From Hofstenia miamia (taxonomy: Eukaryota; Xenacoelomorpha; Acoela; Hofsteniidae): 64,000 nt of DNA. Of the stretch, positions 46,915 through 59,540 are shown in pieces. Where the stretch lies: contig CABFPE010000047.1 in assembly GCA_900660155.1 (NCBI GenBank), positions 1,128,682 through 1,192,681 on the forward strand. Reading direction: 5' to 3'. The number at the start of each line of letters is the position of its first letter. Position 1 is the first letter of the stretch. The notes under the pieces are model-generated. The model saw only the letters and a list, made by a program, of their open reading frames with translations. It had not been told where the DNA came from and ran no database searches. The translations under genes and the position numbers were made by a program.

Positions 46915-49900
46915 TTATTTGCTTTCATAAAATTGAGCAAACATCATTCTTGCAAATTCTCCAGCATTTATAGGCTCATCATCTTCATTAAGTGGAGATT
47001 TAACTGTGGCTGAGTTTTCAGGATGCAAAAAAAATACTAGTGAACGACGGTTAGTAGTCTGCAATTGATCATCAATTGGTGCAACAACTCTATGCATCTA
47101 AATGCAAATTTCAATATACATACACAATGAATATATAGAAGCATGCATAACTAAAAATAGACTTAAAGAAAAATATTCATCTCAGTGTTTCAATCAAATC
47201 TTATTATTAAATATAATGTAAACTTGCATAAGAACTTTGCCAATGTAAGCTATTGGTGTTAGCATTAACATAAGCGTCAATGTCGTGTCCCTATCTGCAA
47301 GTATACTGTATACAAGGTGCGATAAAAGATCTGAATGCAATCACTTTTAGAAAAGAATCTTCTCTAATATAACACAAACGTCAAACAAATAACTGATACC
47401 AGTAAAAGAGTCCCTTGGTAATAGAGTGTTCCTTTTGTTTTCAAGTGGATACCTTTGGCAATAATACACAATACCAGGCGTATTTTAATACATTAAGTAA
47501 TGGACCGCAGCTTTACAGGACACAATATATCCTATTTTCTACTTAATGACCACTTTAATAGTGCCAAATTTTAGTGAGGCTTGGCACAGGCTCTTGTTTC
47601 AAAATAGAACACACACTGCAATCATTTAGATTAAGGTATGTTGAGTAGAGGGGCCATTCTGCAGATGATATGATATCATGAAAGTAGGCTTTGATCCACT
47701 TTGAGTTTTTTGTATTATGGGGAGCCAAGTGCTGAAATATCCTTCCTATATCGATAAAGGCTATGGGTTCATAGAAGTACTACGATCTGAAAGATGTTAC
47801 GACAGTACAATTCTTGTTTCATTTTGGCCCAAAAAGTAATGAAAATTCGTAGAGTTTTAGAAATTGCACATATACTCCCCTAACCATTACTGATCTGGTT
47901 TTTTAATGGTCTGAATAGGAACTTGTTGAGACCACATTCTAATGATTTGGTGGTTGTGTTCTTGTTCAACTGTAAAGATCTCATCTATGAATAGGATACG
48001 CTCCCACTGCTTACCAGGGGCCCAAAACTTGAGAAGGTGACATCTTTTGGATCCGTACACGCTTGTTCTCATTCATGAGAATTTGAACTCTTTGGAGCTT
48101 ATAGTGTTTGAAATTGAAGTCATTCTTACTATTCGCCTGACAGATCTGTCACTGATATTTACCTCACGAGCATCTTTTGCTTATGGAGATCCTAGGATTA
48201 TAAGAAATCCAATTGGGATGATTTTTCTGTTCCTACATGTGTTGATAGTAGCCTTTCCCACTTCAGCACATCAATAACAATAGATTGCTCATGCGATTTC
48301 ATTATTTCATTTCGCACACTGATGTAAGGCAATAATTGACAAACGTTTGCATGACTCCTGAAAAACAAAGAACATTAAGTCAGTAATTAGTGTAGAAGGA
48401 ATGACAAATATTTGCTTATATAAATATCATGAATGAGTGCATGCAATTTACAGTGCCAAAGTATGCAAATTGAAAAGACAAAACTGTATACTGAATTTTT
48501 GCCGCATCCTGCAATAACATAAACCTAGCGCAGAGATGCAACCGGCTACAACCTGCAGCCACTTGGAAATTTCAAGAAAGTCAATAGAGATTACCGGCCG
48601 TTTACCGTGCAAAATTAAAAAAAAATTCTTGTTTCATTTGATAATAAGGAATATTTTATTTAGTTTGGGAGAAAATCCTATGAAACTCTAAAGGTTCAAA
48701 AAATTTTATTGTTTCAATTGCAATTAAAAAATTTATCTCTTTTAAATCAATGACTTTGACTATAAATTGAGTTATTCTGTTTTTGATTGTGTAGTTTTGT
48801 TTCAGTTTTTTATGCACCTATCTAGTAATGATATTACAAAAATAATTTAATCTTCCGGATTTACACTTAATAATTTAAAAAAACTTCATAAAATTTAAAA
48901 GCTTGTACCAATGTATTTTTCTAATATATTGGAAGGAACACTCAAAATAAATTTGAACGATTCTGGTTGCATACAATTTCTAACGCAAATTTTGGTTGAG
49001 AAGTTTCATACATCCTACTAAAGGAGTCAATTATATTTGGCTTTGTTGAAAATTTTTTTAATTATATTTATTTGGCTACTTACTTATTTATTATTCAATG
49101 CTAAATACCGCTGCAATGCAAAGCATAATGATTGATAATACTACTCTTAGTTTTATATATTTTAACTATCATAGAAATGTACTAACTAAACAATCTGAAA
49201 CTTTCAGAATTTAAATTCACTGAAAAAGGAAAAGCTGATTAAGTTGTGCAAAGAAAAGATAAATGGAAAATATCAAAATTGTGATATGCTAGAAACATTG
49301 TTACAATAGTTTGAAATTTGCTCTATACAAAATATATATATAAAATATTAATTGCTGTCAACATTAGCCAAAAACTTGTGCAATGTTCTCTTTAGGCAGA
49401 ATCTAGCATCATAAAAAATTTAAATATCTAGATACTTCATGTATTTATTGGAAAAATACTAAACTAAACCTAACCCTAATTCCTCAAACTTAGTTGCTTC
49501 ATGAATTTTTTAATTGAAATAGCAACTTCACAAATTCACTAAATATATATATATATATATGCAATATATTTGCATAAATTAAATGCGTAAGGCAAATAAA
49601 ATTTACAGTGCAAACACTTTGAACCCACAGAATCCATTCTGCACACAATAAATACCAACCTACCAGCAATGCATGATTTTCGATGCATGAAATTGGACAT
49701 ATGGAAATCAAGCTATGATTAAATTTTAACAAATACTTTTAGGTGTATTTGTTAGTACATTACACTTTAATATACTGAAAATTATTCCCAATTGAGATAT
49801 TAATATAAACAAAATTTCATGTGCAATGAGTAAAAAATTGGGTTTGTGATCTTTAGCTACAAGGAAGCATTTTCTGCACAATAACTATGAGAGAGCTTGC

Positions 49901-52900
49901 AAAATAGTTATGCAAGAAAATTTTATCTATTGGATTTATATACTACAAACTATAAATATCAAAAATTCAATTCATGAAGCCTATTAGAAACACTAAAATG
50001 GTATACATTTTAGAAACATGATTTCTCAGTTGGCTCAGAGTATGCGCATTCCGATAAGGAAAATTATGATAGATTAAAAATACATGGTATTAGAAAGATC
50101 AAATTTTCTAAATGTATCGATCCTAGAAATTTAATTAATTTTCTGAAGTAATTTAGCCTATTTGTTGGTTTCAGTGTGCCGAATTTTCTTAGTTAAAAAT
50201 TGTGATAGTAAATTTATTTCAATTATTCTTCTTGGAATTAATTAAAGTTTTCTTTGATGAATAATCTGCATAGAGAATACATGTATACTATTTTGATTAA
50301 TATTTTAGTGTTGTCTACTTTACCTAAGTTAAATCCCCAAGTCGACTTGACTATATAATTGTTGTGATATTACATTTTTTCATTTATAAAAGAACTCACC
50401 GTAGACTTGAGTATGTTGTTGCTCCATTTTTGCATGAGACTACCAACATTAATAAGTGCGCAATCCGGTCTTGGTGTTACAGGAACATATTTATTTTCTT
50501 TATTCATTACTTCCAAACCACCGGTTGCATCTTGAAATAGAACAGTAATAGTGTCAAAATCAGCATGTTCGCCGCAACGGATTTGATTTGGCATTACGTC
50601 TACCATATTTTATTAAGTAAAATGTATTTTTATAAGCAAATACATAATGAATTTTACGTTGACTTTCATTTGGTTAGACAACTAATAAATAAATAAAAAT
50701 ATCACCTTTTCCAATAAGCGATGGGTACCAAAGTGTTCTTAAGTTGCATGTGAAGTCTTCACCAAAACAGTTATGAAATTTTTCGAAAAATCCTGGATCC
50801 TAATATAAAATATGGATTATATAAAAGATATATGTGTAATGTATACATCAAGTTTCAAGCCTATAGCAATAAGACGCAAAGTGCGTAAGGCCAACTTTGC
50901 CAGCATCGTGAAAAACTTTATCATGATGTTTTCAAAGTTCGGTACTTCTTCTGGCCATTTCTAAATAGTAATTTTTAACTAACAATAAAAAAATTCAATA
51001 AATATTTTTAAGAAATTTGTTTGTCCTTGTAGGCTTCCAATTAATATTCAAATTTACAAAGTGTGGATTCTTCCAATAGGATTTTTTTAATTTTAAACAT
51101 TCACTTAATTTCAAAAATTTAGTAAAATATTATTATTGAATATTTGCACCATTATGAAAGTTTTATCTCACCTTTGGCTTTGAAATAGTTCTAACATTGA
51201 AAGATTCCTTAAGATCCCCAGGTCTCTCGATATTTGCTCTAAATGCATTCATTAGATGATCAAAATCTAAAGTGTGTTAATAGAATATAGTGTGCTCTGA
51301 AAAACAAACGATAAATACATGTAGTTGCTAACACATATAGTCTTCTCTCCACTACCACAATGTCTATGTTCTTGTCTGCTACTTTCTTAGTATCTTTTCT
51401 TCATAAAATTTCAATATTTACTATGAACATAAACCCATACCTCTTAGTTTCAACTGCTTTTTCAATGGCAACTAATTCAGATATGCTAAGTTGAGTTTTT
51501 TAATATTTGAGTCCCAAAATAATCTTGGATGTAGTTCTGACATTTTAAAATAACATTACTTATTTATTCAGGTTCCAGAATTATATCTAAATTTTTGTTA
51601 GCCGCATAGCTCGGATCAAATTATTTTTTACCTAATCTATGACTTACTAAATATATACAAGCTTATTCCATTGATATTGTTCGGATATTCCTGCATTTTC
51701 ATTTTAAATAATTTCTATATCCGCACAAAATTCAGTCATTTCAATATTTCTAAATTTACCTCATCTCAATATTATGCATAGATTTTGCTCGACGCACTTC
51801 CTTCAATTGAATAACCAATCTTTGAAATTATAATTTCAAAAAGTCTTTCCTATATTGCTTTTCATTTTCAAATGAGGCAAGGAACCAATTTCTTTATACA
51901 TGTATACGAATTTACTTAAAAATTTCAAAATGTAGTATTTACGTTTCTTTCAGATATGGCGACCATCCATGCCTGTCTTCATCAAGTAGATATTTTCGCT
52001 TTACATCATCTGGGAGATTGAAAAACAAGCGAGTGCATTCGTTAAATTCTTCTATCTTAAATATAAATGAAATTTACCTGATTCAAACTGTAATTGTTAT
52101 TTAAGTAAAAATCTGTAGCTTTTTTTTACAATTATTATTTATGACATGGTAAAATATAATTGGCTTATATTTTATAAGCATAAAATTATTCATGTTTATC
52201 TTTGAAAATATATACAAATTTGTAAATATTACTATTTTTGCGATAATTCTGAGTATAAATGAAACAAAATTTATTTACAGATAAATCAAAATTTAAAAAA
52301 CGAATTTTCACTTATAATGAGCAAACAATATTCGTTAATTCACTTATGAAATGAACATTTTTAAGCTGAATACGACTATGCATTAAATTTTTTCTTAGCT
52401 TTGAAAAGTTGTTTTTTACGGTTCTAGTTCATGAAGTTTTTTATTCATTGTAAAATAAACGTGATTTATTGTGTGCACATTTTCAAGGTTAGCAATTAAT
52501 TATACATTTTTGGAAGATTCAGAAATTTTTTGGTCAGCAGAGAATAGCTGAAATGTATAGGCTATGGTTCTTAGCAAGAGCAGAATTTTAGCAAATCCAA
52601 AGAAACTAAAATAATAGTTGCTACTATTATAGCTAATGTTTTCATATAAATATCACATTTTAAAGTACTCGTATCTATTGTTCCTTATTGATTCAAATCA
52701 ATTTCAAGTATATTAGTAAATTGCTTGGGTTTTAGAAAACCCATAGCAATGCATCAATAATGATGGATGTCAGGCAATACAAACAGTCAATTTCTTACAG
52801 GAATAAAATTCCATTGAAAATCAAGAAATATTTATTAGAAAAATTGTTAATTTTCCACCTAGGAAATTTAAATATAATCCAAAATCCCAAAACTTAATGC

Positions 52901-54943
52901 AAGCTTAACAGGGCGGGCTTAGTTTCTAAATTAATTTTACAAGGTGAGTTGATTAACCTCTCGACGTCGAGTACACCCATAAGGATCCTGCGATTCTTCC
53001 ATCTCAAAATATTATCTGTACGAAATGAAGAACAATCTAAGAGAAATTTTCAGGTTTGTAAAATTTTGCATTGCAAAACGGAAATTGAAAAATTGTTTTG
53101 CTGCTAAGATTCAAGTGTGTAAAAATTTGGCAATAGTTATATTCTATTGTAATTAATTTCTCCAAAATATCACCACTGCCTTCTTCAAGGAATAATTTAT
53201 GTTAATTTTATATCAAATTTTATATAGGTTTAAGTCTGAATATAATATGATGAAAACGCCCATTATCTTTAATTTGTAATGAAATATTTTGAAAATTTAC
53301 TTACAATGAAATTATTTGATTGTGTTTTTGATAACTAATATCGTTGCAGTTCTATTAAGGTAATATTTCCTTTTCAAAATGTTCAAATTTCATGCTTTTT
53401 TACATTCTGAACCACGAAGTTTTAAGAAATCTAAAAGAAATAAGTTCAAGTCTTGATAAATTTTTTTATTTGGCATTAGGTGTGCATACAAAATAGAAAT
53501 ACTTCAAATTTCAAAATAACATAAATTTGTTGAATATAGCAAATCAATTTATGAACTACTTAAAAATTCACCAGTGCACATGTGACAATGGATTGCTGTC
53601 GCTTAAATTTGAGTAGCGTTTGAAAAGAGTTCACGTAAAAATTCCTCATCTTAAAAGCTTTGTGAAATGAAACAGTAAGGACATATCTTAAATAATGATT
53701 GAAATATGTTCTACTCAAAACAAACCAGCACAGATATGACTATAGATTGCTGACTTAGCTTGTGCAGATTTTGAAAATATTGAATATTACAGGTCATGTA
53801 GAAATTAATCATCAGATAATTTTAATAAATCAAGTGAGATGGACCACTAAAGATATTAATGCAAAAATGTTTAATATTATTTCTAAGAAACATTGCCAGA
53901 GTGTTATAAAACAGAATACAATTTTCGAAACTGAATTTTGAAATTTTTTATATTGTGTTTGTGAATAAATATGAAAATTCTTTGAGTCCAAATTGATTGA
54001 AAAATGCTAAAAACATCAAATAACCTAAAGAAATATTCAGTGACACCATTCTTTGGAAAAATTACAGCAGCAATGACTATATTAGACAGTGAAACACAAA
54101 TATTTAAGTATTCCAATTTTAGAGTTACATTTGTATGATTTTTTGTTTGAAAATTATATTCTGGAATTTTTCAAGCAACAGAAGATCAATACAAACATAA
54201 AGCACTATAATATTATTACAATGTACATGTGCAAATACATAAGCAAAGCTAAAATTTTGAAGAATTCTAAATAATTGTAGTTTATTCTTAAAGATCCATT
54301 GAAATAAAAAGTGAAAAATGTCATTTATTCTGAATGATATGTAAATATTATATTTGGATGAAGAAAACACACTATAACGTTCAGTGGAAAATGCGTGACA
54401 GTTTATATTTACCAAAAAAAGGTCAACAGTAGCGAGCGTACATAAATAACTGATCCATTGCTATGATAATCTTTGAGCTTCGTTTCTCCCGCATTCATTG
54501 CAAAGGATGTGATTGTTGGGCTTAGGGTGAGCCCTTTCCCATTCCATCAATTTGACAATATGTTTGCTCATTAAGCACAAACAGCAAATTTGTGCAAGGT
54601 AATCTCAATAATGCATTCAAAAAGTGTCGATTGACATTTGCAATTTTTTCAATATCTACTAGTCTTGCAATGTGATGAATTGTTTCTTCTACCGGGATGT
54701 TCGTTAATAACGACTTTACATCAGAACTAACAATGCTAATTTTTGAAATTGGCTGCGACTTATATATTTTATTAATTTTTTCTAGAAATTCGGCTGCGTT
54801 GGAGATATTAAAGTCTGATGGAATAAACGGTTTTAATAATTTGTTAATATAACATGCTAAATTAGAGGTTTTACTATTAACCATGCTAATAATTGGTTTG
54901 ACGATCTTTGTGAATCTTGGCCAAGCCACATAATCTTGCAATA

Positions 54944-54981
<38 letters not shown>

Positions 54982-55945
54982 CCTCAAAATAGCGCTAAGT
55001 ATTATCTAACGGCATTTCAGCGAGTCTATAGTTTTATGTCTAGATATTTTAAATTGTGCATGCACAAAAAATTCTTAATAAATCTGAGTGAAAAAGTTTT
55101 ACTGTATTATCTGATAAGTCCTACTTTGTAGCAAGTGGGCCACGGGGAAGGGCTTTGCAAAAGGAATATAAAATGTCGTCATCTTCGGAGGTTTTCGATT
55201 AAGTTCAAAGTAATAAGATCATGGTCGAGATTAAATTCCACAAAAATAGAAATAATTTAAAAAATTCCAGTATGTATTAGAAAAATTTAATACATATATA
55301 TATATATATATATATAACAAAAAATAATGTGACCCAAAATAAGGAATAATTTTGAAAAAATTTTTGCGAAAGTTGAATCCCAAACCTCATTTAGTTCCAA
55401 ACTGTAAGGAAGAAACAATTTAAAGACTAAATATAAAAGATTAATTGCATTTATAAAATATAATCAACATTCTCTGCTATAATATTGAGGAATCAGTATG
55501 TAATTCTTCGCTTCTCTACAACTATCTAAGAAAGTTTTCCCACGATAATAGGCAAACTGAAACTTTACCTATCTTTATTAACAACTTCGTGTATTTCAGG
55601 GTATAAACAGAGGTCTTAAATTATAAAATAGCAGCTTACCCAAATGCATCTAATTTCAAAAGTAACACAATACCTACACTTTAAAATTGATAGCAAATTT
55701 CGATATATATGATAATTAAGCTATGATATTAAAATAACAATAATTCTTAAAAATAGGAAGATATTAATGCAAAGGCTTACATCGGCATTAGTGACACCAT
55801 GATTTTTAATGTACAGAAAGCCATACGACTTAAACACTGAAATAACTTCATCTCCCAATTTTCTTAAGTCATTTTCAATGTACTCTTCATCAGAAAACTC
55901 TAGAGAAGCAACACTGAAATCCAAAACAGGAATTGACTCAGTCAT
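46915..55945 (-). CDS. Fe(II)/2-oxoglutarate-dependent oxygenase, isopenicillin-N-synthase-like, seven exons
   Basis: Exons on the minus strand: 55945-55781, 52055-51943, 51238-51172, 50960-50847, 50799-50706, 50599-50400 and 47097-46915 (stop). All have GT donors and AG acceptors, and the phases agree at every join, giving 311 residues, the usual length for this family. Residues 1-50 hold the N-terminal domain (start MTESIPVLDF, then FKSYGFLYIKNHGV). Then come FNECTRLFFNLPDDVKRKYL and HGWSP. The jelly-roll core has H196-x-D198 (CGEHADFDTITVLFQD), the second iron ligand H253 (MHRVVAP) and R268-x-S270 (NRRSLVFF) for 2-oxoglutarate. It is therefore predicted to be a soluble, catalytically competent oxygenase. 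Related animal and fungal proteins are mostly uncharacterised, and the substrate is unknown. Introns 1 and 6 (3.7 and 3.3 kb) contain transposon remnants. No frame damage is seen. The start is the first ATG of an exon aligning with the family N-terminus. Confidence 0.92.
47311..48513 (-). mobile_element. Tc1/mariner-group element remnant in oxygenase intron 6
   Basis: The ends match as inverted repeats: CAAGGTGCGATAAAAGATCT at the left and, complemented, CAGGATGCGGCAAAAATTCA at the right. The CAGGGTGCGGCAAAAA type is known from one mariner-group lineage. On the minus strand, 48072-47887 reads ERILFIDEIFTVEQEHNHQI, where transposases have RIxFSDEKxFTVE; the catalytic DE is present but K is lost. 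Other parts are broken. At 1.2 kb it is near full length. It lies in the same orientation as the host gene and within its intron, so it should be removed by splicing. Confidence 0.72.
48514..50340. other. rest of oxygenase intron 6
   Basis: Intronic AT-rich DNA with a (TA)n tract at about 49541-49560. An ORF at 49732-49499 (minus) has no motif. No further exon or element was recognised. Confidence 0.5.
52056..54519. other. oxygenase intron 1, part without recognised elements
   Basis: Intronic AT-rich DNA. ORFs at 53904-54415 on either strand have no recognisable motif. Confidence 0.5.
54520..54945 (-). pseudogene. Penelope-like element RT fragment in oxygenase intron 1
   Basis: The open minus-strand frame (54941-54522) reads PRFTKIVKPIISMVNSKTSN, then YKSQPISKISIVSSDVKSLL, TNIPVEETIHHIARLVD, NALLRLPCTNLLFVLNEQTY and CQIDGMGKGSP. 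This is the PLE RT order: a finger region, S(F)DVxSLFTNIPxxETI, and F..YxQxDGxxMGSPLGP (here MGKGSP). It breaks off right after GSP. No stop interrupts about 139 codons, so it is the least decayed Penelope piece in the window. It lies next to a (TA)n tract at 54949-54980. Confidence 0.82.
54949..54980. repeat. (TA)n microsatellite adjoining the Penelope fragment
   Basis: About 30 bases of TA repeat directly upstream (gene sense) of the Penelope fragment. Further TA runs lie at 55293-55316 and about 56047-56081. Confidence 0.95.
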
Positions 55946-56730
55946 CTCTAATACATATACTAAAAAATTTTACTCGATTTCCATTTATACACCGCTAATT
56001 TTCAATCTATCATAAGTTTTCGATGCTAACATTTGTGTAGAATTATATATACTATATATATACATATATATATATATATACTATCGCATTATAATTGGAG
56101 CATATTGGCATATATTGATATGGAATATATTGTTGCACATCATCCATAGTTGCATTAAAAGCAATAGTAGGTACTAATACCAATTCATTTGGATAGAATA
56201 CATTGGTGCTTTGCAATTCTTCTTATAAAAAATTCGAAATAATTTTTAATGTTTCTTGCAAAACACAATGCATTTATTCAAAAGTAAATACAGAAAAAAA
56301 TTTTAAATTTTTATAAATTTTTACAAGTTCATTGAAATGATAATACAGATGTGCATATCATACCATTGCAAGGGTTCCTAAAATAGTGAAGATTAGAAAA
56401 GCAAAGCAAAGTTGACAGCGAACGAAGCAGCCAGGAATATATTTTATTAAAGGTTGATATATCTAAGCTAAAACACAAAGCTTTATCTTCGTTTCTACTC
56501 TTCTTTATAAATGAATTTGCCTATGATAATTTCAATATCGTGGCTATATGAGCTAAAGCATTATTCTATTCTGGGCGATTGAGTTTAGTCGCTTTTCACT
56601 TACACAATGTAGAAAAGGGACGCTCACTTGAAGCCGTTGCCCAAGCAAAATTTTGAAAGTTGTAAAATCTATAAATTTTCAAATGGAAGTTCTTATCAAG
56701 ATGGTCAATTGATTGAATAACGGTTGACTG
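55946..56730. other. 5' flank of the oxygenase gene
   Basis: AT-rich DNA upstream of the start codon, with a (TA)n tract at about 56047-56081. It would contain the promoter and 5' UTR, but no recognisable core promoter element stands out. Confidence 0.35.
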
Positions 56731-56734
56731 AATA

Positions 56735-56835
56735 TTTTCAGTTTCCGGCAGAGTTTGAATTGGGCTGATTTTTAGGCCCAAGCCCGGCGCAGCCCAATGC
56801 AGCTTAGGCCCAATTCCAATATGACCCAATTCAAA
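56735..56835. repeat. GGCCCA-rich short repeat, copy 1
   Basis: TTAGGCCCAAGCCCGGCGCA, then GCCCAATGCAGCTTAGGCCC and AATTCCAA form a locally GC-rich island. It is matched in the same orientation by 58556-58612. This is the edge of a short interspersed or MITE-type repeat. The small minus-strand ORF across it (56829-56596) is probably fortuitous. Confidence 0.5.
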
Positions 56836-58549
56836 ATGCCAATTTTTTTACCCTGATAGTTTCTTCTCGCTAATAGATGCCCATAAGCACTACACTATGA
56901 AGTATTGGATAACTTACAAAATATGTTGATTAATGTGCACATCCCCTTAAGTTTGTCAACAATGCTAACTCAATTCTGTTGAAATTCAAATTGCATTGTT
57001 AACCTTAATACAATAAACGTGTTATACTGTACAAGGCCGTAGGTCTGGGTTTCAATGTGTTCAACCCTTACTGGATATGTGCCCCTCTTTTAAACGTTTG
57101 TATTTGGCTACCAATACCTAATAGTATTGAGTGTGAATATTCTCAAATGTTACCAATGAAAACAAAACTTTTTTGTTTCAAGTTTATTCATAGATTACCC
57201 TTAAATTGCATAGATTTTTTACTTTTTGTTGCTTTCTTCTTTAAATTCTTAAACGCTTTCATTTCACAAAATAATAAAATCTCAGAAATTTTCGTTTTAT
57301 AAGTTCAAGTGTTTATATGTTGATCTCTTGCTTAGACGCCTATGAAAAACATATAAAAATGTTGTCATGGATATTATTGTAACTTTAAGTGAGATAAATG
57401 GTGATTGTTGACAGAACTATAAATAACCAAAATTTATCAACATTTTTAATGTCCAGATCTTTTAACATTAACTGGGCATGGCAAAACTTAGCATCCAATT
57501 TTGCACTCTAATTGACATTTTTGAAATCAATTATTGCAAGTAGCCGTTTACATGTAGGCAAATCTTAGGAAAAGAAAATACAACAAGATCATTTATATTT
57601 TGCTACTCTTTTATCCAAATATTTCTATATGGAAATGAAATTTGTGTTTATTTTTATGTGTATCGTGTTTATGTATTTTTACACGTTCTTCAAAAACCTT
57701 AAACTTTTTGTTATGTTTTACAACATTGTAATAGTGTAAACCCCAACTACAACAATGAGTTTCCAATCGCATTTTAACAACAATAATTACTCTCATAGAG
57801 CCATTGAATAATTTTGAATTTAATAGCACCATTGGCTGTATATTTTTTACCATTATTCGCAACTTAAGATAAAATCTATTATTGCGATGCGGAATAACTT
57901 TTAGGAATAAAGAAAGCACTTTTAAATACTTCTTTATAATTATTATCAAACTAAAAGTTTGCTTTTCAATAAAAGTAGGCTTGGTATGGGGCCCCGAGCT
58001 TGCAAATATTATGTTGGAAGTTTTCTGCCGTTCAAAATGACACCTAAACAACTGCAGTTTCACTAAAAATATTGACAAATTTTTACACGAAATTCATTAA
58101 AAATGTTGTTAATTTCTTTTACTAGAGCAATTTATATAATGGTTGAAGGAAAATAATCCTTTCCTGCATATTCAAACAATATATCCTTTAAAATAAGAGT
58201 GAATATAGATAGTATGTTTGTATTAATCTTAAAATGCATGCTTGCAAAACAGGTGCTAAACATATACAGGTGGCTTGAATACCAGAAGATGAAAAAATAT
58301 TGGTATTTAGAGTGATTATAATAATAATACTGTTTTTTGAAGTAATCATCTTTTACAAATGACATCAACTTACATTAGCAAACACCAAGAGGGAGTTTTT
58401 AGAAACGCTCGTTGCTTTTAGCAGACAAAATTTAGATGTTAGAAGTATTGCACTAGCCAACAATGCCGATTATACTTAAAGAGAATGCTTTTTATCATTT
58501 GCAAAGTTTAAGTTTTCAACTGAATTTTTTCCTGTACTTCAAATGCCAA
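56836..58549. other. no recognised feature
   Basis: AT-rich DNA. A minus-strand ORF of 155 codons at 58078-57611 is basic and rich in Phe, Lys and His, without a known motif or splice context, and I do not call it a gene. An ORF at 57057-57302 (plus) is likewise unrecognised. Confidence 0.4.
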
Positions 58550-58615
58550 ATATAACATTAGGCCAAAGCCTGGCCCAGCCCGAACCAACTTTAGTCCCGA
58601 CCCAATTTCAACTCT
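58550..58615. repeat. GGCCCA-rich short repeat, copy 2
   Basis: TTAGGCCAAAGCCTGGCCCA, then GCCCGAACCAACTTTAGTCC and CGACCCAATTTCAA align with copy 1 at 56760-56825 in direct orientation with roughly 20 percent difference. Confidence 0.5.
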
Positions 58616-59082
58616 TGTTTCCGGACTTTAAAATTACCATCTCAATTTTTCCAGACGTAAAATATCATGAAGTAGTGATGTACGGGTATTGCTATTTTAG
58701 TACCTCTACACACCTAAAAAATGACTTTTTTTACCCATACCAACGCGTACCCTAGAATAATGTTTTATGTGCTGCTATTAAGCAATTTTAAATTTTTTGT
58801 ATGTCAAAATGCTTTCGTGGAGTATACTTTTAATATTCTTATTTCTACATTGATGTTCAACTGCTTAAACTTAAATATTAGACCCATTTGATCGTAAACC
58901 TTTATCTGTGTATTCTATCATTTACATGAGCACAATTCCGTCTCATTAATTATTGTACCATGCATTTTCTAAAATCATATTCTGTTGTTTGTTACCATTA
59001 GATACTGGACATATTAACCACATTTTTTGGAGTGAATGGAAAATCCAAGAATCAGTACATAGCTGAACATTTGCAGTCTTTG
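58616..59082. other. no recognised feature
   Basis: AT-rich DNA. I see nothing to annotate. Confidence 0.4.
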
Positions 59083-59540
59083 TCAAGAATCACCACTTTC
59101 CGCTAATTTATCCTCCAGAGAGAGCATAATTGGCTTCAGCAGCAGTGAATGAGGAATAGATGAAGGATGATAACCACACATTGAGTAGGACACACTATTT
59201 GTAATTGTAATTAAAATAATAGTTCTCGTGGAGGACACTTTAAAATTGTGGGATATTCTTGATATCTCCATGAGCATGACATGCACATTGTAATGGGGTG
59301 CAGCAGATGAAATACCTGAACTCCTTTGTGTAAACCAGTCATAGTATTAATCAATTGATTTTTAAAAAGCTATCCCAAAATCTCTTAGTCTTTTATGAAT
59401 GGCAGCTGATAAAACAACTACTGTTGTCTCATTAAATAGAACACTAAAGTACTTCTGTTTTTTCATTTTGACAACGAGGGCATTTTCAACAACAACACCA
59501 CAGGCTTGAATTATTTCGTTTTGCGTCTGCAGGATCAAAG
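59083..59540 (-). pseudogene. hAT-like (DUF4371/ZMYM-type) transposase remnant
   Basis: The minus strand at about 59535-59400 reads QTQNEIIQACGVVVENALVV, then KMKKQKYFSVLFNETTVVVL. The pattern in this hAT-derived family is TQNxIIxACGxVIxxxLVxxVKxAKYFSVLADETTDV; here the last DETTD is NETTV, so the acidic residue is lost. After a stop, 59286-59083 is a further open run in the region expected for the catalytic domain but without clear motifs. No terminal repeats were located. Confidence 0.6.

Noticed and set aside
49467-49490. CCTAACCCTAAT as telomere-like repeat
   Set aside because: Only two imperfect units inside an intron, which is expected by chance.
54980-55210. Hammerhead-like motif upstream of the Penelope fragment in oxygenase intron 1
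   Set aside because: GTCGTCATCTTCGGAGG looked promising, but there is no CUGANGA/GAAA pair with a stem between them.
57611-58078. 155-codon minus-strand ORF as a host gene
   Set aside because: No recognisable domain, no splice support and AT-driven composition rich in Lys and Phe. Length alone is not convincing here.
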